A stretch of DNA of 64,000 nt, taken from positions 1 through 64,000 of the forward strand of contig DASREM010000033.1 of the NCBI GenBank assembly GCA_035652095.1, written 5' to 3'. Positions 8,459 through 17,946 of this stretch are shown in pieces. Position numbers and translations under genes: made by a program. The notes under the pieces are model-generated. The model was given only the letters and a program-made list of their open reading frames with translations. It ran no database searches and had not been told where the DNA came from. This DNA comes from DASREM01 sp035652095. GTDB taxonomy: Bacteria > Acidobacteriota > Terriglobia > Terriglobales > Acidobacteriaceae. Within the stretch, counting starts at the first letter, position 1. Each line of letters begins with the position of its first letter.

Positions 8459-9802
8459 TTAGCGGTGTGGGACCGAGCCTCCACGAGGGGCCGGCGCAGG
8501 ACGCGGTGCTGGAGCGCTCGGTCTATTACTTGGCGCCGTGCGTACCGAAGGAGAAGTTGGCACTCCAGTCGGCGTGGACGAGCGGTACACACCTCCGTAT
8601 GTAGGCGTCAAGAGCACAGGCGCGGTATGAATTTTGGCCGTGGCCGATCCATCCTGCTGCACCCTTTGTTGGAGTTTCGCCAGATTGTTGACGGTTCCGC
8701 GCGGGATCCCAAGACCTGCCGAAGTTGAATTTACAACCACTTTCTTTCCGGGGGTTCCGGAGAAAGAAGGCCCACGGCTCACAATGACTGGAGCCGTTGA
8801 GGTGCCCACGGGAGGCTTGGGCGCGCTAAATGTCGTAGGAGGATTCGAAATTCGTGGGACCGTATTCAGGCCAGCCCAGGAACCGCCCGGCTGCCACCCC
8901 CAACCATACGAGGGCACATACACCCATGTTCCGTAGTGGTAAGGAACCCACCCCCACGGATAGGCAGACACCCAGCTGTAGCCGAATCCCGGGTTGTAAT
9001 ACCAGGCGCCGCTCATGAACGGGTCCCAACCCGCCCCGGCAAAATATGGCTGCCAAAAAGTGCCGTAGCCTGGCGCGGAAATGAAATTCCCGTAGTAATT
9101 CAGGTCGCTTACACCATACGCATAGGGTGAATACGAACTGTAAGAACCGGGATTATTGCTCGCATAACGATCCTGATACTGCTGCTGTTGCTTGTCCCAC
9201 GCGTCAAATGGGTCCTCTTCGAGGTCCTTCACCAGTGCATACTTGTCGCCGTTCAGAAGGTCGAACGTAGCAGTGCGGTTCTTGCCGACTTCCTCCGTAC
9301 CGGAAGGCCCCTGGATGCGAACATCTCCTTTGAAGACGGCCAGGCTCGCGTCCGAGTCTCCCATCTCAATGCGCAGGTGGGCGGGACGCGTCAGCGCCAC
9401 GCTCTGGTGACTGAAGTTGACCGTGAACTGGTCGTCTTTTTGTCCGGTGAAACCGACATATGCAGTTCCATGGCGCAAGGTGACGGTCGAGACCTTTGCA
9501 CCAGAATCGCGCAGCGAAAGCGCCGGGAATTCGATTGCAGTATTGGGCGTGATACGGACAGAACTCCCGTCTTCGAACTCAACTTGCGCACGTCCATCCT
9601 CTCCGGTACGCACCTTGTCTCCCTGGGTGATGGGAAGGTTCAGGAAACCCTTTTCATATCCCTTCGCCGTAGCTCGGCTGATCTGGACATCGCCTTGCAC
9701 ATCGCTCAGACGCACCACGCGAGCCTGCGAATCGGCCAGAACAGGAATTGCAAACAAGCATGCTGTCGAAAGCACTAGAAGGAAGAACCAACGCATGGAC
9801 AT
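8459..9802 (-). CDS. Secreted FecR-domain protein with DUF6600-like Tyr/Trp-rich region
   Basis: The 447-residue protein has a signal peptide (residues 1-23, cleavage near VLADS). A FecR domain spans about 28-170 (VQGDVQI, GDKVRTGEDGRAQVEFEDGS, VFKGDVRIQGPSG). A region rich in Tyr, Trp and Gly at about 230-310 has repeated PYxxGxWVYVPxYGWGW-type motifs, as in DUF6600. A Pro/Ser/Thr-rich tail follows. The usual sigma-regulator partner of FecR is absent, so a periplasmic structural or sensing role is more likely than FecI-type signalling. The ATG at 9802 has a GGGGAGAGAG site. It is convergent with amrB. Confidence 0.8.
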   Translation of the reverse strand: MSMRWFFLLVLSTACLFAIPVLADSQARVVRLSDVQGDVQISRATAKGYEKGFLNLPITQGDKVRTGEDGRAQVEFEDGSSVRITPNTAIEFPALSLRDSGAKVSTVTLRHGTAYVGFTGQKDDQFTVNFSHQSVALTRPAHLRIEMGDSDASLAVFKGDVRIQGPSGTEEVGKNRTATFDLLNGDKYALVKDLEEDPFDAWDKQQQQYQDRYASNNPGSYSSYSPYAYGVSDLNYYGNFISAPGYGTFWQPYFAGAGWDPFMSGAWYYNPGFGYSWVSAYPWGWVPYHYGTWVYVPSYGWGWQPGGSWAGLNTVPRISNPPTTFSAPKPPVGTSTAPVIVSRGPSFSGTPGKKVVVNSTSAGLGIPRGTVNNLAKLQQRVQQDGSATAKIHTAPVLLTPTYGGVYRSSTPTGVPTSPSVRTAPSNRPSAPAPRPAPAPRGGSVPHR

Positions 9803-9998
9803 AACTCTCTCCCCGAAAGACGAGCCTCTATGCTCATTAGAACACTAAATTGAAGGCATAGTTGCATCTTCTATCTACTCGCTTCCTGAACCCTGGTGCA
9901 TGGTTATGTCTTGGCAGTACAGAAACCCTGCCGACCTTTTCTTCAGGGGTGTTAAGGCGAGCCGGTTCTAGGGTTTAGAAGAGACGTACAGAACCGTC

Positions 9999-10673
9999 TC
10001 ATGGAGAAGGCGCAATTCCCGCTCTCGCCAGAATCCGCTGAGCCCGAGCGCGGACGGGATTGATCAGCGTCGAGTCGGTCAGAATCTGGTTCAGGATGGG
10101 CGCAATGGCAAAAACCTCCGCCAGACCGTTGTTTTTCTGCATTTCTTCCATTCGCTTCAATTCCTGATCCAGGGCTAGCTTTTGGTAACGGTGGTAGTAA
10201 TCGAGACGTCGCCCGAACTCCATGGTGGCGGAAAGGTCCTGAAACAGCTCTGTGAGCTGCTGAACAGTCGGATTGGTCGAGTAGTTGTAATTCTGAGAAG
10301 CAGTTTTGTGCCCGTCGTTGTATATCAGCGTCTTCTGCCCGGTGGAGGCAACGTTTTTCTTCGAATCCAGCTCCCGCTCGAAATAGCCAGCTTTTCTGGC
10401 GAGATCGAAGATCCTGGTGCGAGTCGCATCGGTCAGTTTAATTGGCAGTTTGAAGTCGTTATCGTCCGCACTCGCGTTAAGTTTGCCATTTGAGGAGTAG
10501 CTCGCATCTCCCGCGAGCGGCACCACGATCTCGTACTTCTCGGGCTCGGAACCCGGAAAGGAAAACCTGAAGCTCACCGTGGGAACGTTCTGTGCTAAGA
10601 CAGCGAACGAGCAAAGCAATCCAAGCGGCGCCAGAAAAAACCGTCCAGCCGAACGGAGGCGAAGAGCTGACAT
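9999..10673 (-). CDS. Predicted secreted protein of unknown function, downstream of ruvC
   Basis: I do not recognise a family. From the ATG at 10673 the product has 224 residues, with a hydrophobic signal segment at about 11-28 (cleavage near VLAQN). The mature region is a mixed alpha/beta part followed by a helical, charged C terminus. The longer frame to 10778 would overlap ruvC and place 35 residues in front of the signal, so the shorter start is preferred although its ribosome site is weak. It is about 50 bases downstream of ruvC on the same strand and may share its transcript. Confidence 0.6.
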   Translation of the reverse strand: MSALRLRSAGRFFLAPLGLLCSFAVLAQNVPTVSFRFSFPGSEPEKYEIVVPLAGDASYSSNGKLNASADDNDFKLPIKLTDATRTRIFDLARKAGYFERELDSKKNVASTGQKTLIYNDGHKTASQNYNYSTNPTVQQLTELFQDLSATMEFGRRLDYYHRYQKLALDQELKRMEEMQKNNGLAEVFAIAPILNQILTDSTLINPVRARAQRILARAGIAPSP

Positions 10674-10723
10674 GTAAAGGAAATTATGCCAAAAAAATGT
10701 GCTTTCGGGGCGCGCTCGCAGAC

Positions 10724-11227
10724 TTATTTCCCGGCCGCGTTCTGAAGCCGCAAAGTGGCCGAGGTGTGCAGGTGACAAATCGCGATAGCTAGAGCATCGG
10801 AAGCATCGGAAGGCTGCGGCGGCTCGGACAAGTTCAGTAGGCGAACTACCATGTGCTGCACTTGTTGCTTGTCCGCTCTGCCGTAACCAACTACGGCGGA
10901 CTTGATGGACAGTGGCGCATACTCCGCGACTTCGAGGCCGGCAGAAGAAGCGGCCAGCATGGCGACTCCGCGAACTTGTCCCAGTTTGAGCGCCGACTTC
11001 ACGTTGACAGCGTAGAAAACGTCTTCAATTGCTACGTTGTCCGGTTGCAGTTCCTGGATGATCGCGGACAGGTCATCAAAGATTTTCGACAGGCGCTTCG
11101 CCATCGCCTCCCGGGGAGAGAGTTTGATGGCGCCGCAACCCAGACAGGACAGCTTCCCGTCGGAGGCAAGTTCGACGACTCCGTAGCCCGTGTACTCGGT
11201 TCCGCAGTCGATTCCCAGGACTCGCAT
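10724..11227 (-). CDS. ruvC: Crossover junction endodeoxyribonuclease RuvC
   Basis: This Holliday-junction resolvase works with RuvAB in recombination repair, cutting symmetrically as a dimer. The 167-residue chain has the four catalytic acids in the expected places: Asp7 (GIDCGTE), Glu68 (AIEDVF), Asp141 and Asp144 (PSDASDALAIAICH). The length and motif spacing are normal. ruvA and ruvB are not in this window. The gene heads a short minus-strand unit with the secreted protein downstream. Confidence 0.95.
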   Translation of the reverse strand: MRVLGIDCGTEYTGYGVVELASDGKLSCLGCGAIKLSPREAMAKRLSKIFDDLSAIIQELQPDNVAIEDVFYAVNVKSALKLGQVRGVAMLAASSAGLEVAEYAPLSIKSAVVGYGRADKQQVQHMVVRLLNLSEPPQPSDASDALAIAICHLHTSATLRLQNAAGK

Positions 11228-11283
11228 GCCAGAAGTTTACAACGCAAAGGCGAATCAGCGGCTTGCCTTTTGCTGGACACTGC

Positions 11284-11484
11284 TCAACAACAGCGAGGCC
11301 GGCGCGCCTTAATCTCACTCTGTTCGCGGACAAATCTCGCGTAGGAAGCGCTCGAAGCAGTGATCCCGTGCCGTTCCAGAAAACGTACGTATGCGGATTC
11401 GTCGAAGACCTCACGCAGCGTGGCCAGCAAGGTTCGCCCAACTTCCTTGACAGCTTTCGCGAAGGCGCCTCCTCGGGATCTCAT
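11284..11484 (-). CDS. YbdD/YjiX-family small protein, partner of CstA
   Basis: From the ATG at 11484 this is a 66-residue protein ending in the Cys-Cys tail typical of YbdD/YjiX proteins (YARFVREQSEIKARRPRCC), preceded by a helical core (SAYVRFLERHG). The ATG overlaps the cstA stop in an ATGA arrangement, indicating translational coupling. Homologues sit directly downstream of CstA-type transporters in many bacteria and are thought to assist their transport function. The longer frame to 11568 would run into cstA and is rejected. Confidence 0.85.
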   Translation of the reverse strand: MRSRGGAFAKAVKEVGRTLLATLREVFDESAYVRFLERHGITASSASYARFVREQSEIKARRPRCC

Positions 11485-13526
11485 CGCTCCTCCGTCGCAA
11501 ATCGAGTGGCCACGAAGGAAGCTTCCTTGACCACTGGCATCTTTCGGCCGGACAAGACCCTGCCCCACTCGAGAATGGATTCCATCAGCACCATCGCAAC
11601 CATCACGATCAGCACACCAGTGACCAGGGCATCCAGGCGGTCATTAAAGATCAGCCTGGACGTTCCGGGAGCCTGCACTGCGGCGGTCGCCAATTGCTGG
11701 GCATGTGCCAGGAAACCGATTCGCGGATTAGGATTGAAAATCTTGTGCCACGAGGCGGTAAAGGTGACGGCTACGAGCCAGACCAGCGGCAAAAGTGTGA
11801 CCAGGGCGAACCGCGCTTTTCTCATCTTGACGATAATTGTGGTGGCAGTGCACAGGGCCACGATCGCGAGCAACTGGTTCGCGATTCCGAACAGCGGCCA
11901 GAGCGAGTTGATCCCGCCCAGCGGATCCTTCACCCCTTGCCACAAGAAATAGCCCCAGGCGCCTACAATCAATGAACTTGTGGCAAGAATCGACGGATAC
12001 CAACTGGTCCGGCCCAAGGGCTCCCAGACATGACCTAGAGCGTCCTGCAGCATGAAGCGCCCGACCCTGGTGCCAGCATCCAGCACGGTGAGAATGAAAA
12101 GCGCTTCAAACATAATGGCAAAGTGATACCAGATTGCCATCAGGGCCTGACCTCCGAGACTGTTGGCGAAGATGTGTGCCATTCCAACCGCGAATGCGGG
12201 AGCGCCGCCGGTGCGATTCAGCAAAGTCTGCTCACCCACCGCCTGCGCCAGTGAGTTCATCTCAGCAGCAGTGACTGGGAAACCCCATCCGCTGATGGTC
12301 TGGGCGGCAGCTTGCGGGGCCGCGCCGACGACTCCTGCCGGACTGTTGATTGCAAAGTAGGTCCCGGGCTGGAGCACACAGCAGGCGATAGTGGCCATGA
12401 TCGCGACCATGGATTCGCAGAGCATGGCGCCATATCCCACCATTCGCGTCTCAGGTTCGCGCCGGATCAGTTTCGGCGTGGTGCCGCTCGAAATCAGGGA
12501 ATGGAATCCGCTGATCGCGCCGCAGGCAATGGTGATGAAGGCAAATGGGAAAATACTTCCCGCAAACACTGGCCCGGTCCCGTCGACAAACCGGGTGAGG
12601 GCCGGCATGTGCAGGGTGGGACGCAGGGCCACGATGCCGAGTGCGAGAAGCGCAATCGTTCCCAGTTTCACAAAGGTGCTGAGATAGTCGCGAGGGGCCA
12701 GCAACAACCAGACCGGGAGGGCAGAGGCGGCGAATCCATAGATGATGATCAGAACTGCCAGCACCGGCGCCGTTAGCGTGAAATAGCTCGCCATCTGTGG
12801 CGATTGCGAGACCCACTGCCCTCCCCAGATGGCCAGTAGTACCAGGACAAAACCAAGCACGGAAGTTTCAAGGACCTTGCCGGGCCGCAGGCGTCTCAGG
12901 TACAAGCCCATCACGAAGGCAATCGGAATAGTCATGGCAATGGTGAATGTTCCCCAAGGGCTGGCCTTTAACGCGTTCACCACGATCAGGGCCGCAACTC
13001 CGAGCAAGATGACGATGATGCTGATTACGGCGACGTAAGAGACAAAGCCACCCAGCTTGCCAATCTCCGCCCTTGCCATTTCAGTGAGCGATTTGCCGTC
13101 ACGCCGTACGGAGAACAACAAAATCACAAAATCCTGGACACAGCCGCCCAGGACGGCGCCGGCAAGAATCCACAGAGTTCCAGGAAGATAACCAAACTGC
13201 GCGGCCAGGACCGGCCCTACCAGCGGTCCCGGACCGGCAATCGCAGCGAAGTGATGCCCGAAGACGACCCACTTGTTGGTAGGGACGAAGTCGCGTCCAT
13301 TTTCGAGGCGCTCGGCTGGCGTGGCCCGATTTGCATCCAATCCGAGAACTCTTAGCGAGATGAATTTACTGTAGAAGCGATATCCGATGGCGTAGACACA
13401 TACGGCCGCCACGACCAACCACATGGCGTTAATCTGTTCGCCTCGATGAAGCGCGATGGTGAGGACCGCGAGCAAACCTGCGGCGCAAACCGCCACCCAG
13501 ACTGCAGTTTTGAGAATGGTAGGCAT
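11481..13526 (-). CDS. cstA: Carbon starvation protein A, pyruvate/peptide transporter family
   Basis: This is a polytopic inner-membrane protein of 681 residues with many hydrophobic segments. The family signature FGHHFAAIAGPGPLVGPVLA lies at about residue 90-110. E. coli CstA and its paralogue BtsT import pyruvate (and were earlier linked to peptides) under carbon limitation. The substrate here is inferred from the family. The extra hydrophobic helices and the AQAAAQTISGWG loop are within normal variation for Acidobacteriota. It is coupled to the YbdD-like gene downstream. The 213 bases upstream hold the divergent promoters for cstA and pfkA. Confidence 0.93.
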   Translation of the reverse strand: MPTILKTAVWVAVCAAGLLAVLTIALHRGEQINAMWLVVAAVCVYAIGYRFYSKFISLRVLGLDANRATPAERLENGRDFVPTNKWVVFGHHFAAIAGPGPLVGPVLAAQFGYLPGTLWILAGAVLGGCVQDFVILLFSVRRDGKSLTEMARAEIGKLGGFVSYVAVISIIVILLGVAALIVVNALKASPWGTFTIAMTIPIAFVMGLYLRRLRPGKVLETSVLGFVLVLLAIWGGQWVSQSPQMASYFTLTAPVLAVLIIIYGFAASALPVWLLLAPRDYLSTFVKLGTIALLALGIVALRPTLHMPALTRFVDGTGPVFAGSIFPFAFITIACGAISGFHSLISSGTTPKLIRREPETRMVGYGAMLCESMVAIMATIACCVLQPGTYFAINSPAGVVGAAPQAAAQTISGWGFPVTAAEMNSLAQAVGEQTLLNRTGGAPAFAVGMAHIFANSLGGQALMAIWYHFAIMFEALFILTVLDAGTRVGRFMLQDALGHVWEPLGRTSWYPSILATSSLIVGAWGYFLWQGVKDPLGGINSLWPLFGIANQLLAIVALCTATTIIVKMRKARFALVTLLPLVWLVAVTFTASWHKIFNPNPRIGFLAHAQQLATAAVQAPGTSRLIFNDRLDALVTGVLIVMVAMVLMESILEWGRVLSGRKMPVVKEASFVATRFATEER

Positions 13527-13739
13527 TTCGATGGCCTGTCCCCAAGTCCCACGACAGGTAGCCTATTGTGGCTAAGATTCTGGCGCTACGCAATCACATC
13601 AATAGAGTCCCTGCAGGATGGGTCTCCCGTTTTGCGAAATGCTTTTAATGGTAATCTTACTGTTCCGCCTTCGGCCGACGACGCCCGCAGTGTATTCCGG
13701 CCGATGCGTATCGAACAATCTTCCTGACAGGAGCAAGCG

Positions 13740-14798
13740 ATGAAGGTTGGACTGTTGACAGGCGGGGGTGATTGTCCCGGATTAAACGCCGTGATCCGCG
13801 CCGTGGTGCGCAAAGGTCATTTTCATTATCAGGACGAATTCATCGGTTTCCTTGAAGGCTGGCGGGGATTGATCGAGAACAAGACTATGCCGCTGGATTT
13901 GTCCACGGTAGGCGGGATCCTGCCGCGCGGCGGCACCATTCTGCGGACTTCACGCACCAATCCCGCGAAGCGGACGGATGGGCTGGACACCTGTATCGCG
14001 ACACTGAAACAACACAATGTGGAAGCCCTGATCGCGATCGGAGGAGACGACACTCTCTCGGTTGCCCAGAAGTTGCACGAGAAAGACGTGAAGGTCGTAG
14101 GGGTCCCAAAAACCATCGACAATGATCTGGCCGGCACAGATTACACATTCGGATTCGACACCGCTGTCAATGTCGCGACCAGCGCCATTGACCGTGTGCA
14201 CACGACCGCCGAGGCCCACAATCGCGTGATGGTCGTCGAAGTCATGGGCCGCGACGCGGGCTGGATTGCTATGTACAGCGGCATTGCCGGCGGCGCGGAC
14301 GTCATACTGATTCCGGAAGCTCCATTCGATATTGACAAGGTCGCCGAGACCATTCGTCTACGCCATGCTCGCGGCCGTTATTTCAGCATCGTAGTTGCCG
14401 CCGAGGGAGCAAAGTTCTCCAGCGATAGTGGCGGCGATGCCGTGTTGCAGAACCTGGGTAAAGATGAGTTCGGGCACGTTCGGCTCGGCGGCATCGGCAA
14501 CATGCTTGCTTCCGAGATCGAGAAGCGGACCGGGTTCGAGACTCGCGCCGTCGTGCTGGGGCATATTCAACGTGGCGGCTCTCCCAGCGCCTTCGACCGC
14601 GTACTTGCGACGCGATACGGCATCGGTGCGATCGACATGGTCCACCGGGGTAGCTGGGGAATGATGGCAGCCCTGAGAGGTAACAAGATCATCTCGGTTC
14701 CACTCATGGAAGCGGTCGCCAAGAACCGAAAGGTGGATCCGGAAATGATTGAAGTCGCCAATGGGATCCTAGACAAACTGACGGCCGAAAAGCCCTAA
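13740..14798 (+). CDS. pfkA: 6-phosphofructokinase, residues suggest pyrophosphate-dependent type
   Basis: The enzyme phosphorylates fructose 6-phosphate to fructose 1,6-bisphosphate. The 352 residues contain TGGGDCPGLNAVIR, GGDDT at 101-105, PKTIDND at 123-129 with the catalytic Asp127, and MGRDAGW. In ATP-using PfkA the positions equivalent to 104 and 124 are glycine. Here they are Asp104 and Lys124, the pair associated with pyrophosphate-dependent enzymes. Lys124 alone also occurs in some ATP enzymes, so Asp104 is the more telling residue. The start at 13740 has an AGGAG site. The gene stands alone, divergent from cstA. Confidence 0.9.
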   Translation: MKVGLLTGGGDCPGLNAVIRAVVRKGHFHYQDEFIGFLEGWRGLIENKTMPLDLSTVGGILPRGGTILRTSRTNPAKRTDGLDTCIATLKQHNVEALIAIGGDDTLSVAQKLHEKDVKVVGVPKTIDNDLAGTDYTFGFDTAVNVATSAIDRVHTTAEAHNRVMVVEVMGRDAGWIAMYSGIAGGADVILIPEAPFDIDKVAETIRLRHARGRYFSIVVAAEGAKFSSDSGGDAVLQNLGKDEFGHVRLGGIGNMLASEIEKRTGFETRAVVLGHIQRGGSPSAFDRVLATRYGIGAIDMVHRGSWGMMAALRGNKIISVPLMEAVAKNRKVDPEMIEVANGILDKLTAEKP

Positions 14799-14836
14799 AG
14801 AATTGGCGTTCCGTCGGGCGCCGTTCGACAATCGAC

Positions 14837-16495
14837 ATGGCAGCCATATCAGCGCTGCAGGTGCAGCGCTCGCTCATCATCGTCGAGTTCCTGCTGATGA
14901 TGGCCGGCTTCATTGTGCTCCTCCCGAGGAAGTCAGCGGGCAGGAGCCCTTTTCCGCCCTGGTTTTATAATCTCGCCCGCAAAAAGAAGGTCGCAGTCTT
15001 GCTTACCGGTCTGTTGGTTCTGGGTTCGCGATCGGTCCTGATCCCAATCCTCGGAGTTCCTCGACCGCAGTGGCACGATGAATTCAGTTATCTGCTCGCT
15101 GCCGATACCTTCGCGCATGGACGTCTGACGAACCCTACGCCACCCGAGTGGCAGCATTTCGAAACCTTTCACGTCATCCTCGAACCGACCTATATGTCGA
15201 TCTATCCGCCGGCCCAGGGTCTCGTACTTGCGGCAGGGCAAGTCCTCGGCCACCCTTGGATTGGTCAGTTGCTGATCACCGCCGCAATGTGCTCAGCAAT
15301 ATGCTGGATGTTACAAGGCTGGCTTCCTCCGGCATGGGCTCTGCTGGGAGGGTTTCTCGCTGTACTGCGCCTCGGCATCCTGAGCTATTGGACCAACGGC
15401 TTCTGGAGCGCTTCAGTTGTAGCGTTCGCAGGAGCCCTTCTGGTCGGGGCCCTCCCTCGTCTGAAGCGTCGGCCCACGGTTTCGGACACGTTGTGGATGG
15501 CTGCCGGCATCATGATTCTTGCCAACAGCCGTCCCTACGAAGGGCTGGTGCTGTCCATTGCAGCGGCGGGATATCTTGTGCACTGGCTTCTAAGCCCGAA
15601 GCGGCCGAACAGCGCCCTGATCATGCGAAGACTCATCGTTCCAGCCCTGATCGCTCTAGCTGCCGGGGCCATAGGAACGGGCTATTACTACCATCGCGTG
15701 ACCGGAAATGCCTTTCGCATGACGTACGAAGTGGATCAGAAACAATACGCCAGCGTTCCCTTCTTCCTGTTCCAGTCATTGCAGCCCGAACACGCATACC
15801 GTCACGAAATCCTTCGCACGTTCTACGAGAATGACCGCCGATCCTTTGAGGACCTCCAGACGGGAACCGGCTTCCTACGGCAATCCGCAATGCGTTTTGC
15901 AAACTGGTGGAACTTCTATTTTGGCCCACTGCTGACCATTCCGTTGCTCGCATTGCCTTGGATGGTCCGCAACCGTCGTGTAAGGTTCGCGTTGCTCACA
16001 TTGGCTTGCATGTTGGTTGCTCTCTCGGTGAGTACCTGGTTCTTGCCACATTATTTCGCGCCGGCCACAGCGTTGCTATACCTCGTCCTGGTTCAGGGGC
16101 TTCGTCACATCTCGCATGTGCCCTACGGATCAAATGTAGTGCGATGGGTGCTTCTAGTTGCTTGTTCGATGGTCCTGTTGCGAATCATTGCAGTCGTGGC
16201 ACACGCCCCACTGGAACCCAGATGGCCGCGCGGCAATCTCCAGCGGGCGAATCTGGTCTCGGAACTAAATCGGCTTCCCGGTGCGCAGATTGTGATTGTG
16301 CGTTACAGCGATTCCCACGATCCGGTGGAGGAATGGGTTTACAACTCTGCAGACTTGCCAGGAGCCAAAATCGTCTGGGCGCGCGACATGGGAACGAGAG
16401 GAAACAACGAGTTGCTGGCCCGGTTTTCCGACCGACAGGCCTGGATCGTGCAACCCGATGCTTCTCCCGTCTTGTTGCAGCCATACCGGCCCTGA
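14837..16495 (+). CDS. Polytopic membrane protein, GT-C-type glycosyltransferase-like
   Basis: This 552-residue protein has about ten or more hydrophobic segments. The first extramembrane loop contains WHDEFSYLLAADTFAHGRL. An acidic pair in this loop is the hallmark of GT-C enzymes (ArnT/PMT type), which use lipid-linked sugars at the outer face of the membrane. The C-terminal 80 residues form a soluble domain. The exact family and acceptor are not recognised. No glycan genes adjoin, and the gene follows pfkA by 38 bases, which could be chance. The call rests on topology and one motif. Confidence 0.65.
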   Translation: MAAISALQVQRSLIIVEFLLMMAGFIVLLPRKSAGRSPFPPWFYNLARKKKVAVLLTGLLVLGSRSVLIPILGVPRPQWHDEFSYLLAADTFAHGRLTNPTPPEWQHFETFHVILEPTYMSIYPPAQGLVLAAGQVLGHPWIGQLLITAAMCSAICWMLQGWLPPAWALLGGFLAVLRLGILSYWTNGFWSASVVAFAGALLVGALPRLKRRPTVSDTLWMAAGIMILANSRPYEGLVLSIAAAGYLVHWLLSPKRPNSALIMRRLIVPALIALAAGAIGTGYYYHRVTGNAFRMTYEVDQKQYASVPFFLFQSLQPEHAYRHEILRTFYENDRRSFEDLQTGTGFLRQSAMRFANWWNFYFGPLLTIPLLALPWMVRNRRVRFALLTLACMLVALSVSTWFLPHYFAPATALLYLVLVQGLRHISHVPYGSNVVRWVLLVACSMVLLRIIAVVAHAPLEPRWPRGNLQRANLVSELNRLPGAQIVIVRYSDSHDPVEEWVYNSADLPGAKIVWARDMGTRGNNELLARFSDRQAWIVQPDASPVLLQPYRP

Positions 16496-16621
16496 TCGAA
16501 CTCGCGGTAGCCATCACGAGGTCGAGTGATGCAGGTCACAGGCTGCTGCGACAAAGGGAGTCATACTTCCTTCAGACGCCGGGGCCCGGCGTTTCGGACC
16601 TTCGGGACAGGAGGAGCGTCC

Positions 16622-17011
16622 ATGAAAACCTGGCTGGGACTATTACTGATTCTAAGTTTGGCGTTGGCCGTAGCGCCCGCGTTCGCGGAGAAACCGCCCA
16701 AGTACGACCCGTCCACCGAGGCTGTCTTCAAGGGGACGGTGACCGACGTGCGAGACCGGCAATGCCCCCTCAGTGGCGGCATGGGTGCTCATATCATGCT
16801 GAAGCTCTCCGACGGCTCATCCATCGAAGTGCACCTGGCTAGCACGAAATTCATTAAGACTTATGAGCTCGTATTTCAGGTAAAAGACGAGCTTGAGGTT
16901 ACCGGTTCGAAAGTAAAGTTCGAAGGGGTTGACACGATCTTTGCCCGTGAGGTCAAGCGTGGTGGCGACACCTTTGTGTTCCGCGACAAGGACGGCAATC
17001 CAGTTTGGTAA
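16622..17011 (+). CDS. Small secreted protein, OB-fold-like (hypothetical)
   Basis: The ATG at 16622 has an ideal AGGAGG site and begins a signal peptide (MKTWLGLLLILSLALAVAPAFA), giving 129 residues. The mature part starts with EAVFKGTVTDVRD and continues as alternating beta strands (HIMLKLSDGSSIEVHLA; DELEVTGSKVKF), suggestive of a small OB-like or beta-barrel domain. The function is unknown. The in-frame ATG at 16526 is rejected because it would put 32 residues before the signal. It is convergent with the esterase gene. Confidence 0.75.
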   Translation: MKTWLGLLLILSLALAVAPAFAEKPPKYDPSTEAVFKGTVTDVRDRQCPLSGGMGAHIMLKLSDGSSIEVHLASTKFIKTYELVFQVKDELEVTGSKVKFEGVDTIFAREVKRGGDTFVFRDKDGNPVW

Positions 17012-17026
17012 TTCTCGTTCAGCTCA

Positions 17027-17050
17027 GGGGCCGGGACTCAACCTCGGCCC
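17027..17050. terminator. Weak hairpin between convergent genes
   Basis: GGGGCCGGG and CCTCGGCCC form a short imperfect stem around a 6-base loop, between the secreted-protein stop at 17011 and the esterase stop at 17070. There is no T tract, so this is only a candidate terminator. Confidence 0.3.
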
Positions 17051-17069
17051 TAAACAACTATCCATTCGA

Positions 17070-17924
17070 TTAAGGAACCCCAAACAAAAAGGTCAGGGCT
17101 TCAGGAAATCGCTTCGCCCATTCCCCTTCACTATGAGTCGCTCCCTCATCAATCAGCACCTTCAAGCGGTCGTCGCCCAGTCCAGCCCGGCGCAGCGTGC
17201 GCTCCAATTGCAGCACGTCGTTGACTGTCTGCATGTCCTGATCGGCACGGCCAGCCTCGCGGGTTCCAATGGCCATGAAGATCCTCTCCGGCCAGTGCCG
17301 GAAGGCATGACTGTATTTCAACAATTGGCGATTTGAGACGAACAGCGAGGGGCTTTCCAGCAACAACCGGCCAAAGATCCCGGGCTGATCCAGGGTGACA
17401 AATAACGAAATGATTGCGCCAAGCGATGATCCACCAATACCAGTGTTCTCAGGTCCTCGCGCGATTCGATATCTGCGAAAGAGAAAAGGCATCACCTCGT
17501 GGATGAGAAATTCAGGAAAACGTTTCCCCTTCGGTCGCAAGATGGGCGGATTGAACGCTCGATAGGGCAGGTATTCACGCGCCCGGTCTTTTTGAGCATT
17601 GTCGATCCCCACCAGAATCATGGGTGGAACGATGTTTTCCCGGATCAGCCGGTCCGCAGTCTCATCCACGCCCCATTCAACACCGGCGAAGGCGATGGAA
17701 CGATCAAAGAGATTTTGGCCGTCGTTGAGGTAGAACACGGGATAGTGGCGCTCTGAATTTTCCGGATCGCTGTAGCCGGGGGGTAGCCAAACTCTCAAGA
17801 ATCGGGAGTTCCGGAACACTGAGCTCTGAAATTCATGCAGATGCAACTCACCCACAACCGAGGGGTTGTTCGAGACCACAATGACATCTGACTGGGTAGG
17901 TTGCTCTTGAGAGATCTGTTCCAT
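17070..17924 (-). CDS. Esterase D-family alpha/beta hydrolase
   Basis: The 284-residue hydrolase of the putative esterase (EstD/Fes-like) family has the nucleophile elbow GGSSLGA at 164-170 with Ser167, an early strand region VWLPPGY and the YPVFYLNDGQ motif. A C-terminal His (GATHSEGEW) and an upstream acid would complete the triad. No signal peptide is visible, so it is probably cytoplasmic. It is the last gene of the long minus-strand block and starts 22 bases after the VKOR stop. Its substrate is not evident. A role in trimming the product of the lipid cluster is possible but unproven. Confidence 0.8.
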   Translation of the reverse strand: MEQISQEQPTQSDVIVVSNNPSVVGELHLHEFQSSVFRNSRFLRVWLPPGYSDPENSERHYPVFYLNDGQNLFDRSIAFAGVEWGVDETADRLIRENIVPPMILVGIDNAQKDRAREYLPYRAFNPPILRPKGKRFPEFLIHEVMPFLFRRYRIARGPENTGIGGSSLGAIISLFVTLDQPGIFGRLLLESPSLFVSNRQLLKYSHAFRHWPERIFMAIGTREAGRADQDMQTVNDVLQLERTLRRAGLGDDRLKVLIDEGATHSEGEWAKRFPEALTFLFGVP

Positions 17925-17946
17925 TTGTCACACAGTCGCGAGGCAT

